The notes beneath the pieces are model-generated. The model had not been told where the DNA came from. It saw only the letters and a program-made list of their open reading frames with translations, and did not search any database. 64,000 bases of DNA from RGIG9379 sp031553005 (GTDB lineage Bacteria; Bacteroidota; Bacteroidia; Bacteroidales; Paludibacteraceae), in NCBI GenBank assembly GCA_031553005.1, contig JAVBMA010000010.1, forward strand, positions 62,001 through 126,000. Reading direction: 5' to 3'. A program made the position numbers and the translations under genes. Shown here one piece after another: positions 56,501 to 64,000 of this stretch (position 1 is the first letter of the stretch; each line of letters begins with the position of its first letter).

Positions 56501-59500
56501 CTCTTTGATATAGAGACCAATGTCCAGTATTACAACACAAGGGACGAATATTCAGTCAAAGCCTCCGGCTTAAATGCCAACATCTATGACAAATACTGTG
56601 TCCGAGGCGAATTCCGGAGGTACAACGGCGTAGCTCTGATGAAGCACGCCTTGCATAATACCACGCCAAATATCTCGAAAAGTATGGCTGTTATAGGCGC
56701 TGACGGCGAGAAAAAGAGCGTAAAAATCCGTGACGGAGTAAAAATACAGGAAGCCAATGTCAAAATAGACGAAATCCGTGACGGCTTTGTGGATTGGCTG
56801 GGTAATCAATCGACCGAATTTAAAGAACGCTTAACCAACCTCTATAACCGCAAGTTCAACTGCTTTGTACGACCTCAATACGACGGCGGTCATCAGGCAT
56901 TTCCCTGGCTGGATTTAAAAGGATTGGGTATTGAGGACTTATATCAAAGCCAAAAGGACGCAATCTGGATGCTCAAACAAAACGGCGGGGGAATATGCGA
57001 CCACGAGGTGGGGGCTGGAAAAACCCTGATTATGTGTTGCGGCGCTTATGAAATGAAACGGCTGGGATTGGCAAACAAACCTATGATAATCGGCTTGAAA
57101 GCCAATGTCCATGAAATTGCCGCCACCTTTCGCAAAGCCTATCCCAATGCCAAAATACTCTATCCGGGAAAAGAAGATTTTACACCCAAAAACCGCGTAA
57201 AAATCTTTAACGAAATAAAAAACAACAACTGGGATGCGGTTATCCTCACGCACGACCAATTCGGCATGATACCCCAATCGCCCGAAATTCAAAAGCAAAT
57301 TCTTGAGCGGGAACTGGAAAGTGTAGATGAAAATCTGGCGCTGTTACGCGAACAGGGTAAGGATATTTCGAAAAAAATGTTGAGAGGTGTCGAAATACGA
57401 AAGGAAAATCTCGAAGTCAAAATAGAAACCCTAATTGAACAAATCAAAAATCGAACCGACGATGTGGTCGATTTCAAGTTAATGGGCATCGATCATGTTT
57501 TTGTCGACGAAAGCCACCGATTCAAAAACCTGATGTTTACCACCCGACACGACCGTGTGGCAGGGTTAGGCAATCCCGAAGGTTCACAGCGGGCATTGAA
57601 TATGCTGTTTGCCCTTCGTACTATTCAGGAACGCACAGGCAAGGATTTGGGCGCAACTTTCCTTTCCGGTACAACTATTTCCAACTCCCTGACAGAATTA
57701 TACCTGCTTTTCAAATACCTGCGCCCGCAAGAGTTGGAACGGCAAAACATTAACACTTTCGATGCCTGGGCAGCTGTTTTTGCCAAGAAAAATACCGACT
57801 ATGAATTTTCTATCACCAACGAGATTGTACAAAAAGAGCGTTTCAGGTACTTTGTCAAAGTACCGGAATTAGCTGCCTTTTATTCAGAAATAACAGACTT
57901 CCGGACAGCTAAAGATATTGGCATTGACCGACCCGAAAAGAATGAGATTTTGCACAACATTCCGCAAACCCCGCAACAGGAAGAATTTATCAAAAAACTG
58001 GTAGAATTTGCCAAAACAGGTAATGCAACCTTGCTTGGCAGGGAAAAACTTAACGACAACGAAAAAAATGCCAAGATGTTGATTGCAACCGATTATGCCC
58101 GCAAGATGTCACTCGACATGCGCATGATTAACCGTGGAATATACGATGACCATATAGATAACAAAGCCTCGCATTGCGCCGCCAAGATAGCGGAATATTA
58201 CAGAAAATTTGATGAACATAAGGGAACACAATTCGTATTTTCTGATTTAGGCACTTACAAGCCCGGAGAGTGGAATGTCTATTCCGAAATCAAGCGCAAG
58301 CTTGTAGAAAACCACCATATACCCGCCCACGAAATCCGCTTCATCCAGGAAGCCAAAACCGAAGCCGCCCGCAAGGCAATGATACAGGCGATGAATGAGG
58401 GGCATATCCGGGTGATGTTCGGAAGTACCGAAATGCTCGGTACAGGCGTTAATGCACAGCAACGGGCTGTTGCCGTGCACCATCTGGACAGCCCTTGGCG
58501 CCCGTCGGACTTGGAACAGCGCGAGGGCAGGGCAATCCGTAAAGGCAACGAAATTGCCAAATTATTTGCAGACAACAAAGTGGATGTAATCATCTATGCG
58601 GTCGAAAAATCGCTGGACAGTTACAAGTTCAACCTGCTGCATAATAAACAGCTTTTTATCACGCAATTAAAAACAAACAATATAGGTTGCCGCCGTATTG
58701 ACGAGGGCAGTATGGATGAAAAATCGGGAATGAATTTTTCCGAATATGTTGCTATTCTTTCAGGCAACACCGACCTGCTGGAAAAAGCCCGGTTGGAAAA
58801 GAAAGTCGCCGCCCTCGAAAGCGAACGGAAGAGTTTCAACCTGAATAAATCAATTACCTCTTCAAAGTTGGAAAAAATAGTCCGCACAGTAAACGGAAAT
58901 AACGAGCTTATTTCCCGGATGAAGAACGATTGGGAAGCATTTAACAGCCGTGTGCAATATGACCGGGAAGGCAACAAATACAATCCAATCAAGCTTAACG
59001 GAGTAGAAAGCGCCGATGTGAAAGTGATTGCCAATAAACTCAAACACCTGGATGAAAACGCCACTACTCACGGAGAATATTACAAAATCGGAGAACTCTA
59101 CGGTTTCAATCTGCTCGTAAAAACGGAAGAAACATTGAAAGAGGGATTTTCAATGAACCAAAACCGCTTTTTCATAGAAGGAGAAGGAAATATTAAGTAC
59201 ACTCACAACAACGGGCGTATTGCCAACGAACCCAAATTGGCAGTCAATTTTTTCCTGCATGCGTTGGAAAAAATCCCAACCCTGATTGAGAACCACGAGA
59301 AGCAAAACAGTGAGTTGTCAAAGGATTTGCCCGTATTGCAGGAAATAGTCCAATCTGGTTGGCGTAAAGAGAACGAACTAAAAGAACTCAAATCGGAATT
59401 GGCATCTGTGGACAGAAAAATCTTAATCTCCTTAAAACCTATTGATGAAAGTGAGGATAAAAATGAAAAAATACAGGAACAGGAACGCAAGGATAATCAT

Positions 59501-59554
59501 ACCGCCAACTTAGGCGGCAATAGGAAATGGGGGATTCCCAAAGGTTTATTGTGA
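53561..59554 (+). CDS. Giant N6-adenine methylase/SNF2 helicase of the ICE
   Basis: 1997 residues. Residues ~100-330 are a methylase-like domain with motif I FLDPSAGNGAFADSF and the catalytic motif SNIPFGDVAVFD (NIPF where DNA adenine methylases have NPPF). A long charged linker spans ~390-570. Residues ~1120-1700 are an SNF2-type helicase: Walker A HEVGAGKTLIM (~1150), Walker B VDESHRF (~1315), SGTTISNSLTEL, and motif VI EQREGRAIRKGN (~1653). A coiled-coil-rich tail follows. Such proteins are conserved in Bacteroidota ICEs and are thought to protect or process element DNA during transfer. The start overlaps the DUF1896 gene by 14 bp. Confidence 0.9.
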   Translation: MSYNKKAHLQTNIEAIRIAFALDREKRRATEAEIAVLQQYSGFGGLKCVLNPVQTEKDKEYWTKSETDLFPIVADLHKLIRGNSKDESEYKRYFGSLKNSVLTAFYTPPEIITAISGSLKENGITPSRFLDPSAGNGAFADSFKNSFPNTQSVCFEKDLLTGKILSHLQPDDKVHIKGFEEIENRPENQFDIVSSNIPFGDVAVFDASFLKSGDKVKSQSARTIHNYFFLKSIGHLREGGVVAFITSQGVMNSPQNEPVREWLMKNTNLISAVRLPNNLFSDHAGTEVGSDLIILQKKTASEELSERQQNFINSRKLSNGISVNNLFQNFDRVIHDDVKIGTDPYGKPAIEFTHSGGVDAIAAGMRGMLREDFSKHLDIQLYQEHSPEAHTRKSSHQLDWEENSPGIDDLFTAEDLVETTIGENQQREQQDEPAPDDLDPFWQAVEDHWFPNEKKLIQAQEVQPDIKQAEKNQADQGNEIIPKTSGEEQEPLHFENYMSEEYYETAEPNWEEFEAEQKKQKEENIQPINQEPITTLYDLFGFSEEERKQLNTPKRGKKKTTATQRNPVQLDLFAQPKPESKNTRDATQPDTELLKHYNEIKEKHRNTLLLIREGDTYKAFGNDANTIAKKLGIALVDINGIRQTSFPRNELDTNLPILVKAGLRVAIADGLETPKIGKKKEQAMPSPVYPVFDERKEELAAQWRKLQQPRPYSGSLQDFHKQGSLVLEQNGQVGFLKERYHEDAMFKSLELNPQQEQKAKLYIQFRDTYHLLYNYEATEKTENKGLRESLNNLYSNFVQRYGNLNDRKNLDLIKMDAGGQEILSLERFIEGNLQKADIFTQPVSFNPNEITEVANSMEALSASLNKFGDVNLDYMLSLLPDNNKEDMLEELQGRIYYNPLIRDYEVSDKFIAGNVIEKAEALERYLKDNPQSKYRIETETSLKVLQEAIPRPISFEELLQDFNFGERWIPQNIYSKYASHLFDIETNVQYYNTRDEYSVKASGLNANIYDKYCVRGEFRRYNGVALMKHALHNTTPNISKSMAVIGADGEKKSVKIRDGVKIQEANVKIDEIRDGFVDWLGNQSTEFKERLTNLYNRKFNCFVRPQYDGGHQAFPWLDLKGLGIEDLYQSQKDAIWMLKQNGGGICDHEVGAGKTLIMCCGAYEMKRLGLANKPMIIGLKANVHEIAATFRKAYPNAKILYPGKEDFTPKNRVKIFNEIKNNNWDAVILTHDQFGMIPQSPEIQKQILERELESVDENLALLREQGKDISKKMLRGVEIRKENLEVKIETLIEQIKNRTDDVVDFKLMGIDHVFVDESHRFKNLMFTTRHDRVAGLGNPEGSQRALNMLFALRTIQERTGKDLGATFLSGTTISNSLTELYLLFKYLRPQELERQNINTFDAWAAVFAKKNTDYEFSITNEIVQKERFRYFVKVPELAAFYSEITDFRTAKDIGIDRPEKNEILHNIPQTPQQEEFIKKLVEFAKTGNATLLGREKLNDNEKNAKMLIATDYARKMSLDMRMINRGIYDDHIDNKASHCAAKIAEYYRKFDEHKGTQFVFSDLGTYKPGEWNVYSEIKRKLVENHHIPAHEIRFIQEAKTEAARKAMIQAMNEGHIRVMFGSTEMLGTGVNAQQRAVAVHHLDSPWRPSDLEQREGRAIRKGNEIAKLFADNKVDVIIYAVEKSLDSYKFNLLHNKQLFITQLKTNNIGCRRIDEGSMDEKSGMNFSEYVAILSGNTDLLEKARLEKKVAALESERKSFNLNKSITSSKLEKIVRTVNGNNELISRMKNDWEAFNSRVQYDREGNKYNPIKLNGVESADVKVIANKLKHLDENATTHGEYYKIGELYGFNLLVKTEETLKEGFSMNQNRFFIEGEGNIKYTHNNGRIANEPKLAVNFFLHALEKIPTLIENHEKQNSELSKDLPVLQEIVQSGWRKENELKELKSELASVDRKILISLKPIDESEDKNEKIQEQERKDNHTANLGGNRKWGIPKGLL

Positions 59555-59571
59555 AAATTCAAAAATCAACA

Positions 59572-60459
59572 ATGACATACGAGGAACTAAAATACCGCCA
59601 AAGCTGGACGCTTGAACAAAAAATTGACCACTCTGTTGGAGTGGTTTCCGCTTTTCTGTCAAAAGTCAATGGGAAAGCCTATATCTCTTATTCCGGCGGA
59701 AAAGACAGCGGAGTAATGTTAGATATAATCCGGCGTTTTGTCGATTGCAATATTCCCGCTGTCTTTTGCAACACAGGCAATGAATATCCCGAAGTAATAA
59801 AGTTTGTCAGGCAAATAGAAAATCTCATAACTATTCACCCGAAGATACATATCAGGCAGGTCATAGAAAAATACGGTTTCCCCCTGATAAGCAAAGAACA
59901 AAGCCGCTATATCAACCAAGCCAAACATACCAAGAGCGAGAAATTATTGAATATCCGTTTACACGGTGGAGAAAAAGGCATCGGAAAAATAGCCGAAAAG
60001 TGGAAATTCCTGATAAACGCCCCCTTTGATATCTCTGAAAAATGTTGCGATTACCTGAAGAAAAAGCCTTTTGAAAAATTCCATAAAGAAACAGGCTTGT
60101 TTCCTTTTATCGGAACAATGGCAGGCGAGAGCCGTCTAAGGTTGCAAAAGTGGCTTAGACAAGGTTGCAATTCCTTTGAATCGAATATGATAGCCAGTTA
60201 TCCGTTGTCTATCTGGACACAAGCCGATGTTTGGGCATATATCCGCAAATTTAACCTGCCGTACAGTCCCGTTTACGATATGGGCATAAAACGCACAGGT
60301 TGCATGTTTTGCGGCTTTGGCTGCCATTTTAAAGACGACATACGGTTTTCTTTCTTGAAAGAAACCAAACCTAAAATCTACAACCATTTTATGCAGATGA
60401 CCAATAATGGAGTAACCTACCGGGAAGCATTACAATATTTAGGCATTGAAACAGGTTAG
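59572..60459 (+). CDS. PAPS-reductase-family protein of the ICE
   Basis: 295 residues from the ATG at 59572 (MTYEELKYRQSW), 17 bp after the helicase stop; an earlier ATG at 59527 would overlap that gene. The PP-loop SYSGGKDSGVML near residue 36-46 binds ATP or PAPS-like nucleotides. The C-terminal Cys cluster GCMFCGFGCHF suits an iron-sulphur site. Proteins of this family include PAPS reductase, DndC of DNA phosphorothioation, and many mobile-element relatives of unknown role. No dnd partner genes are nearby, so phosphorothioation is not supported. It is a usual neighbour of the helicase in these ICEs. Confidence 0.82.
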   Translation: MTYEELKYRQSWTLEQKIDHSVGVVSAFLSKVNGKAYISYSGGKDSGVMLDIIRRFVDCNIPAVFCNTGNEYPEVIKFVRQIENLITIHPKIHIRQVIEKYGFPLISKEQSRYINQAKHTKSEKLLNIRLHGGEKGIGKIAEKWKFLINAPFDISEKCCDYLKKKPFEKFHKETGLFPFIGTMAGESRLRLQKWLRQGCNSFESNMIASYPLSIWTQADVWAYIRKFNLPYSPVYDMGIKRTGCMFCGFGCHFKDDIRFSFLKETKPKIYNHFMQMTNNGVTYREALQYLGIETG

Positions 60460-60482
60460 CAGTTAAATTCCGGTTTTGGTTT

Positions 60483-60788
60483 TTAATCATCCAATTCATC
60501 TTTATTTGATTTTCTAAAATGCTCCAAAATGAAATGCTGCACATCTGATTCCAAATAATAAGTTTTCCTTTTAATCCGCTTGAATGTTAGTTGCCCGGAG
60601 CTCCGGTAGCGTTGTAAAGTGCGTTTGCTAACATTCAGCATTATACACATATCCTGATTATCCAACAGCGCTTCGCCGTCCACCGTATGCCTTACTTTCT
60701 CCTTTTTGGTAACTTTATCTTCCAGCACATCAAGTTTTTTCATGATACGGTGCATCCAATCCTCGAAGGTTTCTTCTTTTATAAACAT
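60483..60788 (-). CDS. Excisionase-like helix-turn-helix protein
   Basis: 101 residues. The core (LLDNQDMCIMLNVSKRTLQR, then GQLTFKRIKRKTYYL) is a MerR/excisionase-type winged helix as in Xis2c/Xis2d of CTnDOT. It probably binds near the ICE ends and controls excision direction. It lies 9 bp after the second HTH gene (60798-61154) in one operon, pointing away from the integrase. Confidence 0.8.
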   Translation of the reverse strand: MFIKEETFEDWMHRIMKKLDVLEDKVTKKEKVRHTVDGEALLDNQDMCIMLNVSKRTLQRYRSSGQLTFKRIKRKTYYLESDVQHFILEHFRKSNKDELDD

Positions 60789-60797
60789 AATAGGCGG

Positions 60798-61154
60798 TTA
60801 TTTAGATGACAGGTTGCGTCGTTGTTCAACACTTAATTGGCTGTTTCTAATAAGCTCCTGCAAATGCTCATCGCTCCGGCGGATAATGTTATCATTCAAT
60901 AAGCGTTGGATTTCACTGATGCGGTAGTAGTTTTTGCCGCGGATTTTGGAATACGAGATTTCATCGGCAGCTCGTAGCCGTTGTAAAGTCTTTGTACTTA
61001 TTTTCAAAAAAGTACAAACTTCGTAACTGTCCACCCAGCCGTCTTCTGGCTTTTCTTCCGCTTTGCTGCACTTCGTTGTAACGAATTTGAAAATCGTATT
61101 GATTTTTGCTACCAATTCCTTAAATACCTGCGATTCGATTGTGATAACTTCCAT
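60798..61154 (-). CDS. Excisionase-like helix-turn-helix protein
   Basis: 118 residues from the ATG at 61154 (MEVITIESQVFKELV); a longer frame to 61346 reads poorly and is rejected. The HTH core is VDSYEVCTFLKISTKTLQRL followed by EISYSKIRGKNYYRISEI, closely similar to its neighbour at 60483-60788 in the KTLQR recognition helix and the wing. It is first of the two-gene HTH operon. In CTnDOT two such proteins are needed for excision. Confidence 0.8.
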   Translation of the reverse strand: MEVITIESQVFKELVAKINTIFKFVTTKCSKAEEKPEDGWVDSYEVCTFLKISTKTLQRLRAADEISYSKIRGKNYYRISEIQRLLNDNIIRRSDEHLQELIRNSQLSVEQRRNLSSK

Positions 61155-61396
61155 AAAAAAATGATTAAAAATTTGTTGGGACAAATGTCGGAAGTGCAGA
61201 AAAAACAATTTCCCAACTTGGGAAAAGAAAGTGTTGAATTTTATTTTCAAGAAGATATAATAGTCAGGTAAACACGATGTTATATTCCTGTTTTTTTGTA
61301 AAAAGACAGATTTCATGGAGAAAATTCCCAATATTTTCAAAAACAATAGCTCAATCCTGTATTATTTGTGGCATTTTACAGATTGATTATCAACTA

Positions 61397-61428
61397 TTTG
61401 ATAAATTAAATTTTATTATTTATTTTTG
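61397..61428 (+). promoter_or_regulatory. Consensus promoter upstream of the structured region
   Basis: TTTG (61397-61400), 20 nt, TATTTTTG (61421-61428): matches TTTG-N19/20-TAnnTTTG. There is no protein-coding frame downstream before the terminator at 61626-61661. Confidence 0.6.
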
Positions 61429-61434
61429 TCGTAA

Positions 61435-61661
61435 GTTTTTGACAAAATAGCGAGTCAATAAAAAGACAAATGAAGACATAATAGCGTTACTAAATCGTTA
61501 CTTTGTTTTTGGAAGCATTTGGATATTGCATTAATACTTAATATTATAAGGCGTTTTCGTAAAAATCCGTCAACGCCCACGGAAAGGAAAAGGTTGGTAA
61601 GACAACCAATGCCAAACAAAAGACAAAAAGTCTGTTAGTCAGTAGATTAACAGACTTTTTT
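61435..61661 (+). ncRNA. Candidate non-coding RNA upstream of the integrase
   Basis: Begins after the promoter at 61397-61428 and ends at a strong terminator. Between them are a GGCGTT/AACGCC stem (about 61551-61578), a GGTTG/CAACC stem (about 61593-61608) and no plausible reading frame. About 225 nt. Position between the excisionase and integrase genes suggests control of excision or integration; this is inference only. Confidence 0.35.
61626..61661 (+). terminator. Strong intrinsic terminator upstream of the integrase
   Basis: AAAAGTCTGTTA (61626-61637) pairs perfectly with TAACAGACTTTT (61648-61659), loop 10 nt, with two more T afterwards. Symmetric, so it could also act on the minus strand. 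Confidence 0.8.
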
Positions 61662-61847
61662 CTTTTTATCAAAGTCAAATGCTGCCAAAGAAAAGCCAAG
61701 TAAAGCCAAGGTGTCCGTGTGCAAATCGTGTGCAAAAACACATCTTAATTTCTGCACACGATTTAGGGGATAACAAACTGGTAAACATGGCGTTAATATG
61801 GCACAAGTTGGCGTTTTCAAAGCTTGCAATCTCTTGACGATAAGTAA

Positions 61848-61855
61848 TAATTTTG
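61848..61855 (+). promoter_or_regulatory. -7 box of the integrase gene
   Basis: TAATTTTG, 22 nt before the integrase ATG, with CTTG 21 nt upstream as a partial -33 box. Confidence 0.5.
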
Positions 61856-61877
61856 TCACATTAAAACTTTAAAAGAG

Positions 61878-63098
61878 ATGAAAAGTACTTATCGAGTTCT
61901 GTTCTTTACAAGAAAGACAAGACCAAACAAAGATGGTTTGGTTACAATTGCCGTACGCATTACTATTGAAGGAGAATCAATCGAGTTTAATCCTAAACTG
62001 TATGTGAACCCTGCGATATGGAATCCTATCGGGCGAGCAGAAGGCAAAACCAAAGAAGCAAGAGAAATCAATCAGGCATTGGATAATGTCCGTACTGATT
62101 TAAAGAATCACTACTCTGCCCTATTTGAAAAGTACGGCTATGTAACACCTGAAAAACTTCGGGATGCTTATCTGGGCGTAGATATTCAACAAAATACATT
62201 GCTATCCATGTATGATAAACTGGTAGAGCAAAAGCGTTGTCTTGTTGGCAACACTATTCAAGATACTACATTGGAGAAGTATTTGGCAACACGAAAACGG
62301 ATTTCCGATTATCTCGTTCACCAATATGATAAGGAAGATATTCCTCTAAGGGAGGTTAATCAATTGTTTGTGTCCAATTACGAAGTCTATCTCAAATCTG
62401 TATGCGCTTGCGGACATAATTCGAGCATTAAGCATATGCGTTATTTAAAGAAGATTTTGACAGACGCTTTGAAGAATAGATTTATAACGATAGACCCTTT
62501 TGATAATTATAAACTCGGATATAAACCTGTTGACAAGGAATATTTATTGGAATCGGAAGTTAAAAAGCTGTTAAGTAAAAAATTCTCGTTGAAACGCCTT
62601 GAAGAAGTACGCGATATTTTCATTTTCCAATGCTTTACAGGCATTGCTTACATTGATGCTTTCAATCTTACTGCCGACAACATTATAGAAGCGGAAAACG
62701 GGGAAAAATGGATTAGGTTATATCGGCAAAAATCTTCCGTTCAGGCAAATATTCCTTTATTGGAAATTCCCCGGATTATTCTTGAAAAATACGACGGTCT
62801 GAAAAATGGTAAACTTCTACCGATGCACACGAACCAGAAAATGAATGCTTACCTGAAAGAGATTGCAGATTTATGCGGTATAAAGAAAAGGCTGAGCACG
62901 CATTCAGGGCGCCACACATACGCCACAATCATGCTGACCAAAGGCGTTTCTATCGAAAGTGTGTCAAAAATGTTGGGACATACAAACATTACAACCACAC
63001 AAATTTATGCTAAGGTATTGAATCAAAAAATTGCCAGTGAAGTAAATAAGGTAAGAGGTGAATTTGATGAAATGAGTTCGTTTTATGCACAGAAATAA
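61878..63098 (+). CDS. int: Tyrosine integrase of the ICE (IntDOT-like)
   Basis: 406 residues. N-terminal arm-binding region (YRVLFFTRKTRPNKDGLVTI), then a SAM-like core domain, then the catalytic domain: KSSVQANIPL, HSGRHTYATIM (~340), MLGHTNITTTQIYAKV with Tyr ~377. The place of the first catalytic Arg reads CFTGIAYIDAF, without Arg, as known for IntDOT and its relatives. It catalyses integration and excision of the element. Oriented away from the ICE backbone, with the two excisionase-like genes divergent on its left. The ATG follows an AAAAGAGA ribosome site. Confidence 0.92.
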   Translation: MKSTYRVLFFTRKTRPNKDGLVTIAVRITIEGESIEFNPKLYVNPAIWNPIGRAEGKTKEAREINQALDNVRTDLKNHYSALFEKYGYVTPEKLRDAYLGVDIQQNTLLSMYDKLVEQKRCLVGNTIQDTTLEKYLATRKRISDYLVHQYDKEDIPLREVNQLFVSNYEVYLKSVCACGHNSSIKHMRYLKKILTDALKNRFITIDPFDNYKLGYKPVDKEYLLESEVKKLLSKKFSLKRLEEVRDIFIFQCFTGIAYIDAFNLTADNIIEAENGEKWIRLYRQKSSVQANIPLLEIPRIILEKYDGLKNGKLLPMHTNQKMNAYLKEIADLCGIKKRLSTHSGRHTYATIMLTKGVSIESVSKMLGHTNITTTQIYAKVLNQKIASEVNKVRGEFDEMSSFYAQK

Positions 63099-63099
63099 G

Positions 63100-63137
63100 A
63101 ATTTCTATCCATAAAATAAATATTATATATAGAAATT
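63100..63137. terminator. Bidirectional terminator between integrase and XRE regulator
   Basis: AATTTCTAT (63100-63108) pairs with ATAGAAATT (63129-63137), followed by T on the plus strand. It separates two convergent genes. Confidence 0.6.
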
Positions 63138-63139
63138 TT

Positions 63140-63361
63140 TCAAAGTTCTTTCAGGAAATTACTTAAGCTTATGTCCAGCGCCTTGCAGATTCGCGCCAAA
63201 GTATACAATTTGATACTTCTTCTGCCATTTTCGATACGACCAATGTTGTTCTTTTCCATATCGCATTTGTCAGCAAGTTGAAGCTGAGTGATATTCCGTT
63301 CCATTCTCAGCTCTTTGATTTTCAGCCCTACTTTTATGGAAAATAAATCTTCATCCTTCAT
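63140..63361 (-). CDS. XRE-family helix-turn-helix regulator
   Basis: 73 residues, a single Cro/C1-type HTH domain: VGLKIKELRMERNITQLQLA, then NIGRIENGRRS and LARICKALDISL. Such small regulators often control nearby mobile-element or accessory genes. Convergent with the integrase and divergent from the partial exported-protein gene at 63504. Two palindromes (63367-63383 and 63416-63429) in the divergent gap are candidate operators for it. Confidence 0.85.
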   Translation of the reverse strand: MKDEDLFSIKVGLKIKELRMERNITQLQLADKCDMEKNNIGRIENGRRSIKLYTLARICKALDISLSNFLKEL

Positions 63362-63366
63362 TTTTC

Positions 63367-63429
63367 AATCCATTATTTGGATTACAAAGATTATTGTTTA
63401 ATTTTGCACAAAAGCAATCCGAACGGATT
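63367..63429. promoter_or_regulatory. Promoter of the partial exported gene with two flanking palindromes
   Basis: On the plus strand TTTG (63376-63379), 19 nt, TAATTTTG (63399-63406), an exact consensus. AATCC-N7-GGATT (63367-63383) overlaps the -33 box and AATCCGAACGGATT (63416-63429) overlaps the predicted transcription start. The shared AATCC/GGATT half-sites suggest a repressor, probably the adjacent XRE protein. Confidence 0.55.
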
Positions 63430-63503
63430 ACCTAAAAACTGAAATATCCATACTTGAATAGCTGATATAAAGTATTGAATTATAAACTTCTAAAATAAAA
63501 ACA

Positions 63504-64000
63504 ATGAAAACAGTAAGACAAATTCTTTTAGCAGCAATATTGCAATTTATTGCTGTTCAGATGCTTTTCGGTAACATAAGTAATGTTACAATAAGTCCCG
63601 TATATCTTTGTTCGGAAGTTACCGTGCAGGCAACCATAACGCCTATAAACGGAAATCTGCAAACCATAAAATTGATGTATAGGCAAGCTTATACACCAAG
63701 TGTGTTTATTAGCATTGAAATGCTTCCCTGTGGTAGTGGCGGGAATACTTATTGCGCAACCATACCTGCCCAAGGTATTGGAGATATGGGAACGCAATGG
63801 TATATTCTTGCTATAGATGATTATGGTACTTTACAATTTCACGGAACATCTGAAGCTCCAAAATTTGCATATCCATTGATAAAAACCAACCCCAAGACCA
63901 AGGAGATGACTTTGCGAATTAAGCGGGAAAAACTCAGCATCTCCTGCAAGCCCCTAAATACCGATGATGTGGCAAAATACAACGGATTAAGACTGCAAGC
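63504..64000 (+). CDS. Exported protein, N-terminal part, runs off the right edge
   Basis: 165 codons are visible with no stop. A signal peptide (MKTVRQILLAAILQFIAVQM) is followed by a domain similar to part of the vWA protein at 3598-6876: IEMLPCGSGGNTYCATIP here against IEMLPCAPGSDTYCATIP there, then WYILAIDDYGT against WYIVAEDNYGT. Both therefore share a surface beta domain of unknown role. After ~residue 130 the sequence turns basic (KTKEMTLRIKREKLSI). The consensus promoter lies ~98 bp upstream. Confidence 0.75.
   Translation, partial: MKTVRQILLAAILQFIAVQMLFGNISNVTISPVYLCSEVTVQATITPINGNLQTIKLMYRQAYTPSVFISIEMLPCGSGGNTYCATIPAQGIGDMGTQWYILAIDDYGTLQFHGTSEAPKFAYPLIKTNPKTKEMTLRIKREKLSISCKPLNTDDVAKYNGLRLQ

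Larger units (their letters stand above)
61155..61877. other. 723-bp control region between the HTH operon and the integrase
   Basis: Contains a consensus promoter (61397-61428), a structured stretch ending in a strong terminator (61552-61661), and the integrase promoter (61848-61855). One GTTACTTTG at 61497-61505 resembles the GTnnTTTGC crossover core of CTnDOT in eight of nine bases but was not accepted as an att site. Confidence 0.55.

Noticed and set aside
59572..60459. DNA phosphorothioation (Dnd) system suggested by the PAPS-reductase-like protein
   Set aside because: No dndB, dndD, dndE or cysteine desulfurase gene is nearby; this gene is a usual companion of the ICE helicase.
60798..61346. 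Longer start for the second HTH protein
   Set aside because: The added 64 residues are unlike the family and cover AT-rich non-coding DNA; the ATG at 61154 fits the domain.
61497..61505. GTTACTTTG resembling the CTnDOT crossover core GTnnTTTGC
   Set aside because: The last base of the core is missing, no second copy was found in the window, and the position relative to the integrase does not fit an ICE lying to the left.

Overview
The window is DNA from a member of the Bacteroidota, most likely Bacteroidales. Supporting signs are promoters of the TTTG-N19/20-TAnnTTTG type, many exported proteins ending in type IX secretion (T9SS) style C-terminal domains, SprB/PKD/lipocalin-like surface proteins, and a CTnDOT-like integrative conjugative element (ICE) gene set. 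No rRNA, tRNA or CRISPR array was seen.

Layout. 1-1.3 kb: start of a C5-DNA methyltransferase and two small genes. 1.7-8.6 kb: a minus-strand run of exported proteins (BspA-like leucine-rich repeats, vWA, choice-of-anchor) behind an rteC homologue broken by two homopolymer frameshifts. 8.8-12 kb: a TetR regulator convergent with an alpha-oxoamine synthase/acyltransferase pair. A matching palindrome sits one base from the -7 box of both the rteC and the synthase promoters, so TetR probably controls both. 12.2-17 kb: a three-gene exported/OmpA operon with a repeat-built protein. 17.3-29.4 kb: ICE genes (DUF4099/DUF3945 protein, then topoisomerase III). The topoisomerase gene is split by an 8.5 kb recombinase-in-trio (RIT) element. 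Removing it at a GTAGGT direct repeat restores one reading frame. The element has perfect 32-bp terminal inverted repeats, three tyrosine recombinases (the middle one frameshifted), and cargo: a translationally coupled pair made of an unrecognised 943-aa protein and a metallophosphoesterase, plus a 63-aa gene.

29.6-49.3 kb: a 20-kb minus-strand block of surface proteins: a large 1488-aa protein, a 1526-aa fibronectin/metallopeptidase protein with a toxin-like AT-rich C-terminus and an overlapping immunity-like gene, three small lipoproteins, fibronectin III, SprB-repeat and PKD proteins, and an outer-membrane barrel. 50-53 kb: a SIR2-STAND-TPR protein with anti-phage architecture. It appears inserted at the start of the ICE gene for a DUF1896 protein, because a decayed copy of that gene start lies on its far side. 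53.1-63.1 kb: ICE genes (DUF1896, a giant methylase/SNF2 helicase, a PAPS-reductase-like protein, two excisionase-like HTH proteins, an IntDOT-like integrase). 63.1-64 kb: an XRE regulator and the start of another exported protein.

Together the window looks like an ICE backbone loaded with defence, inter-bacterial conflict and surface-adhesion cargo. The leading candidates for an undescribed system are the RIT-borne 943-aa protein/phosphoesterase pair and the surface-toxin block. Functions are inferred from sequence motifs read by eye; no database search was possible.
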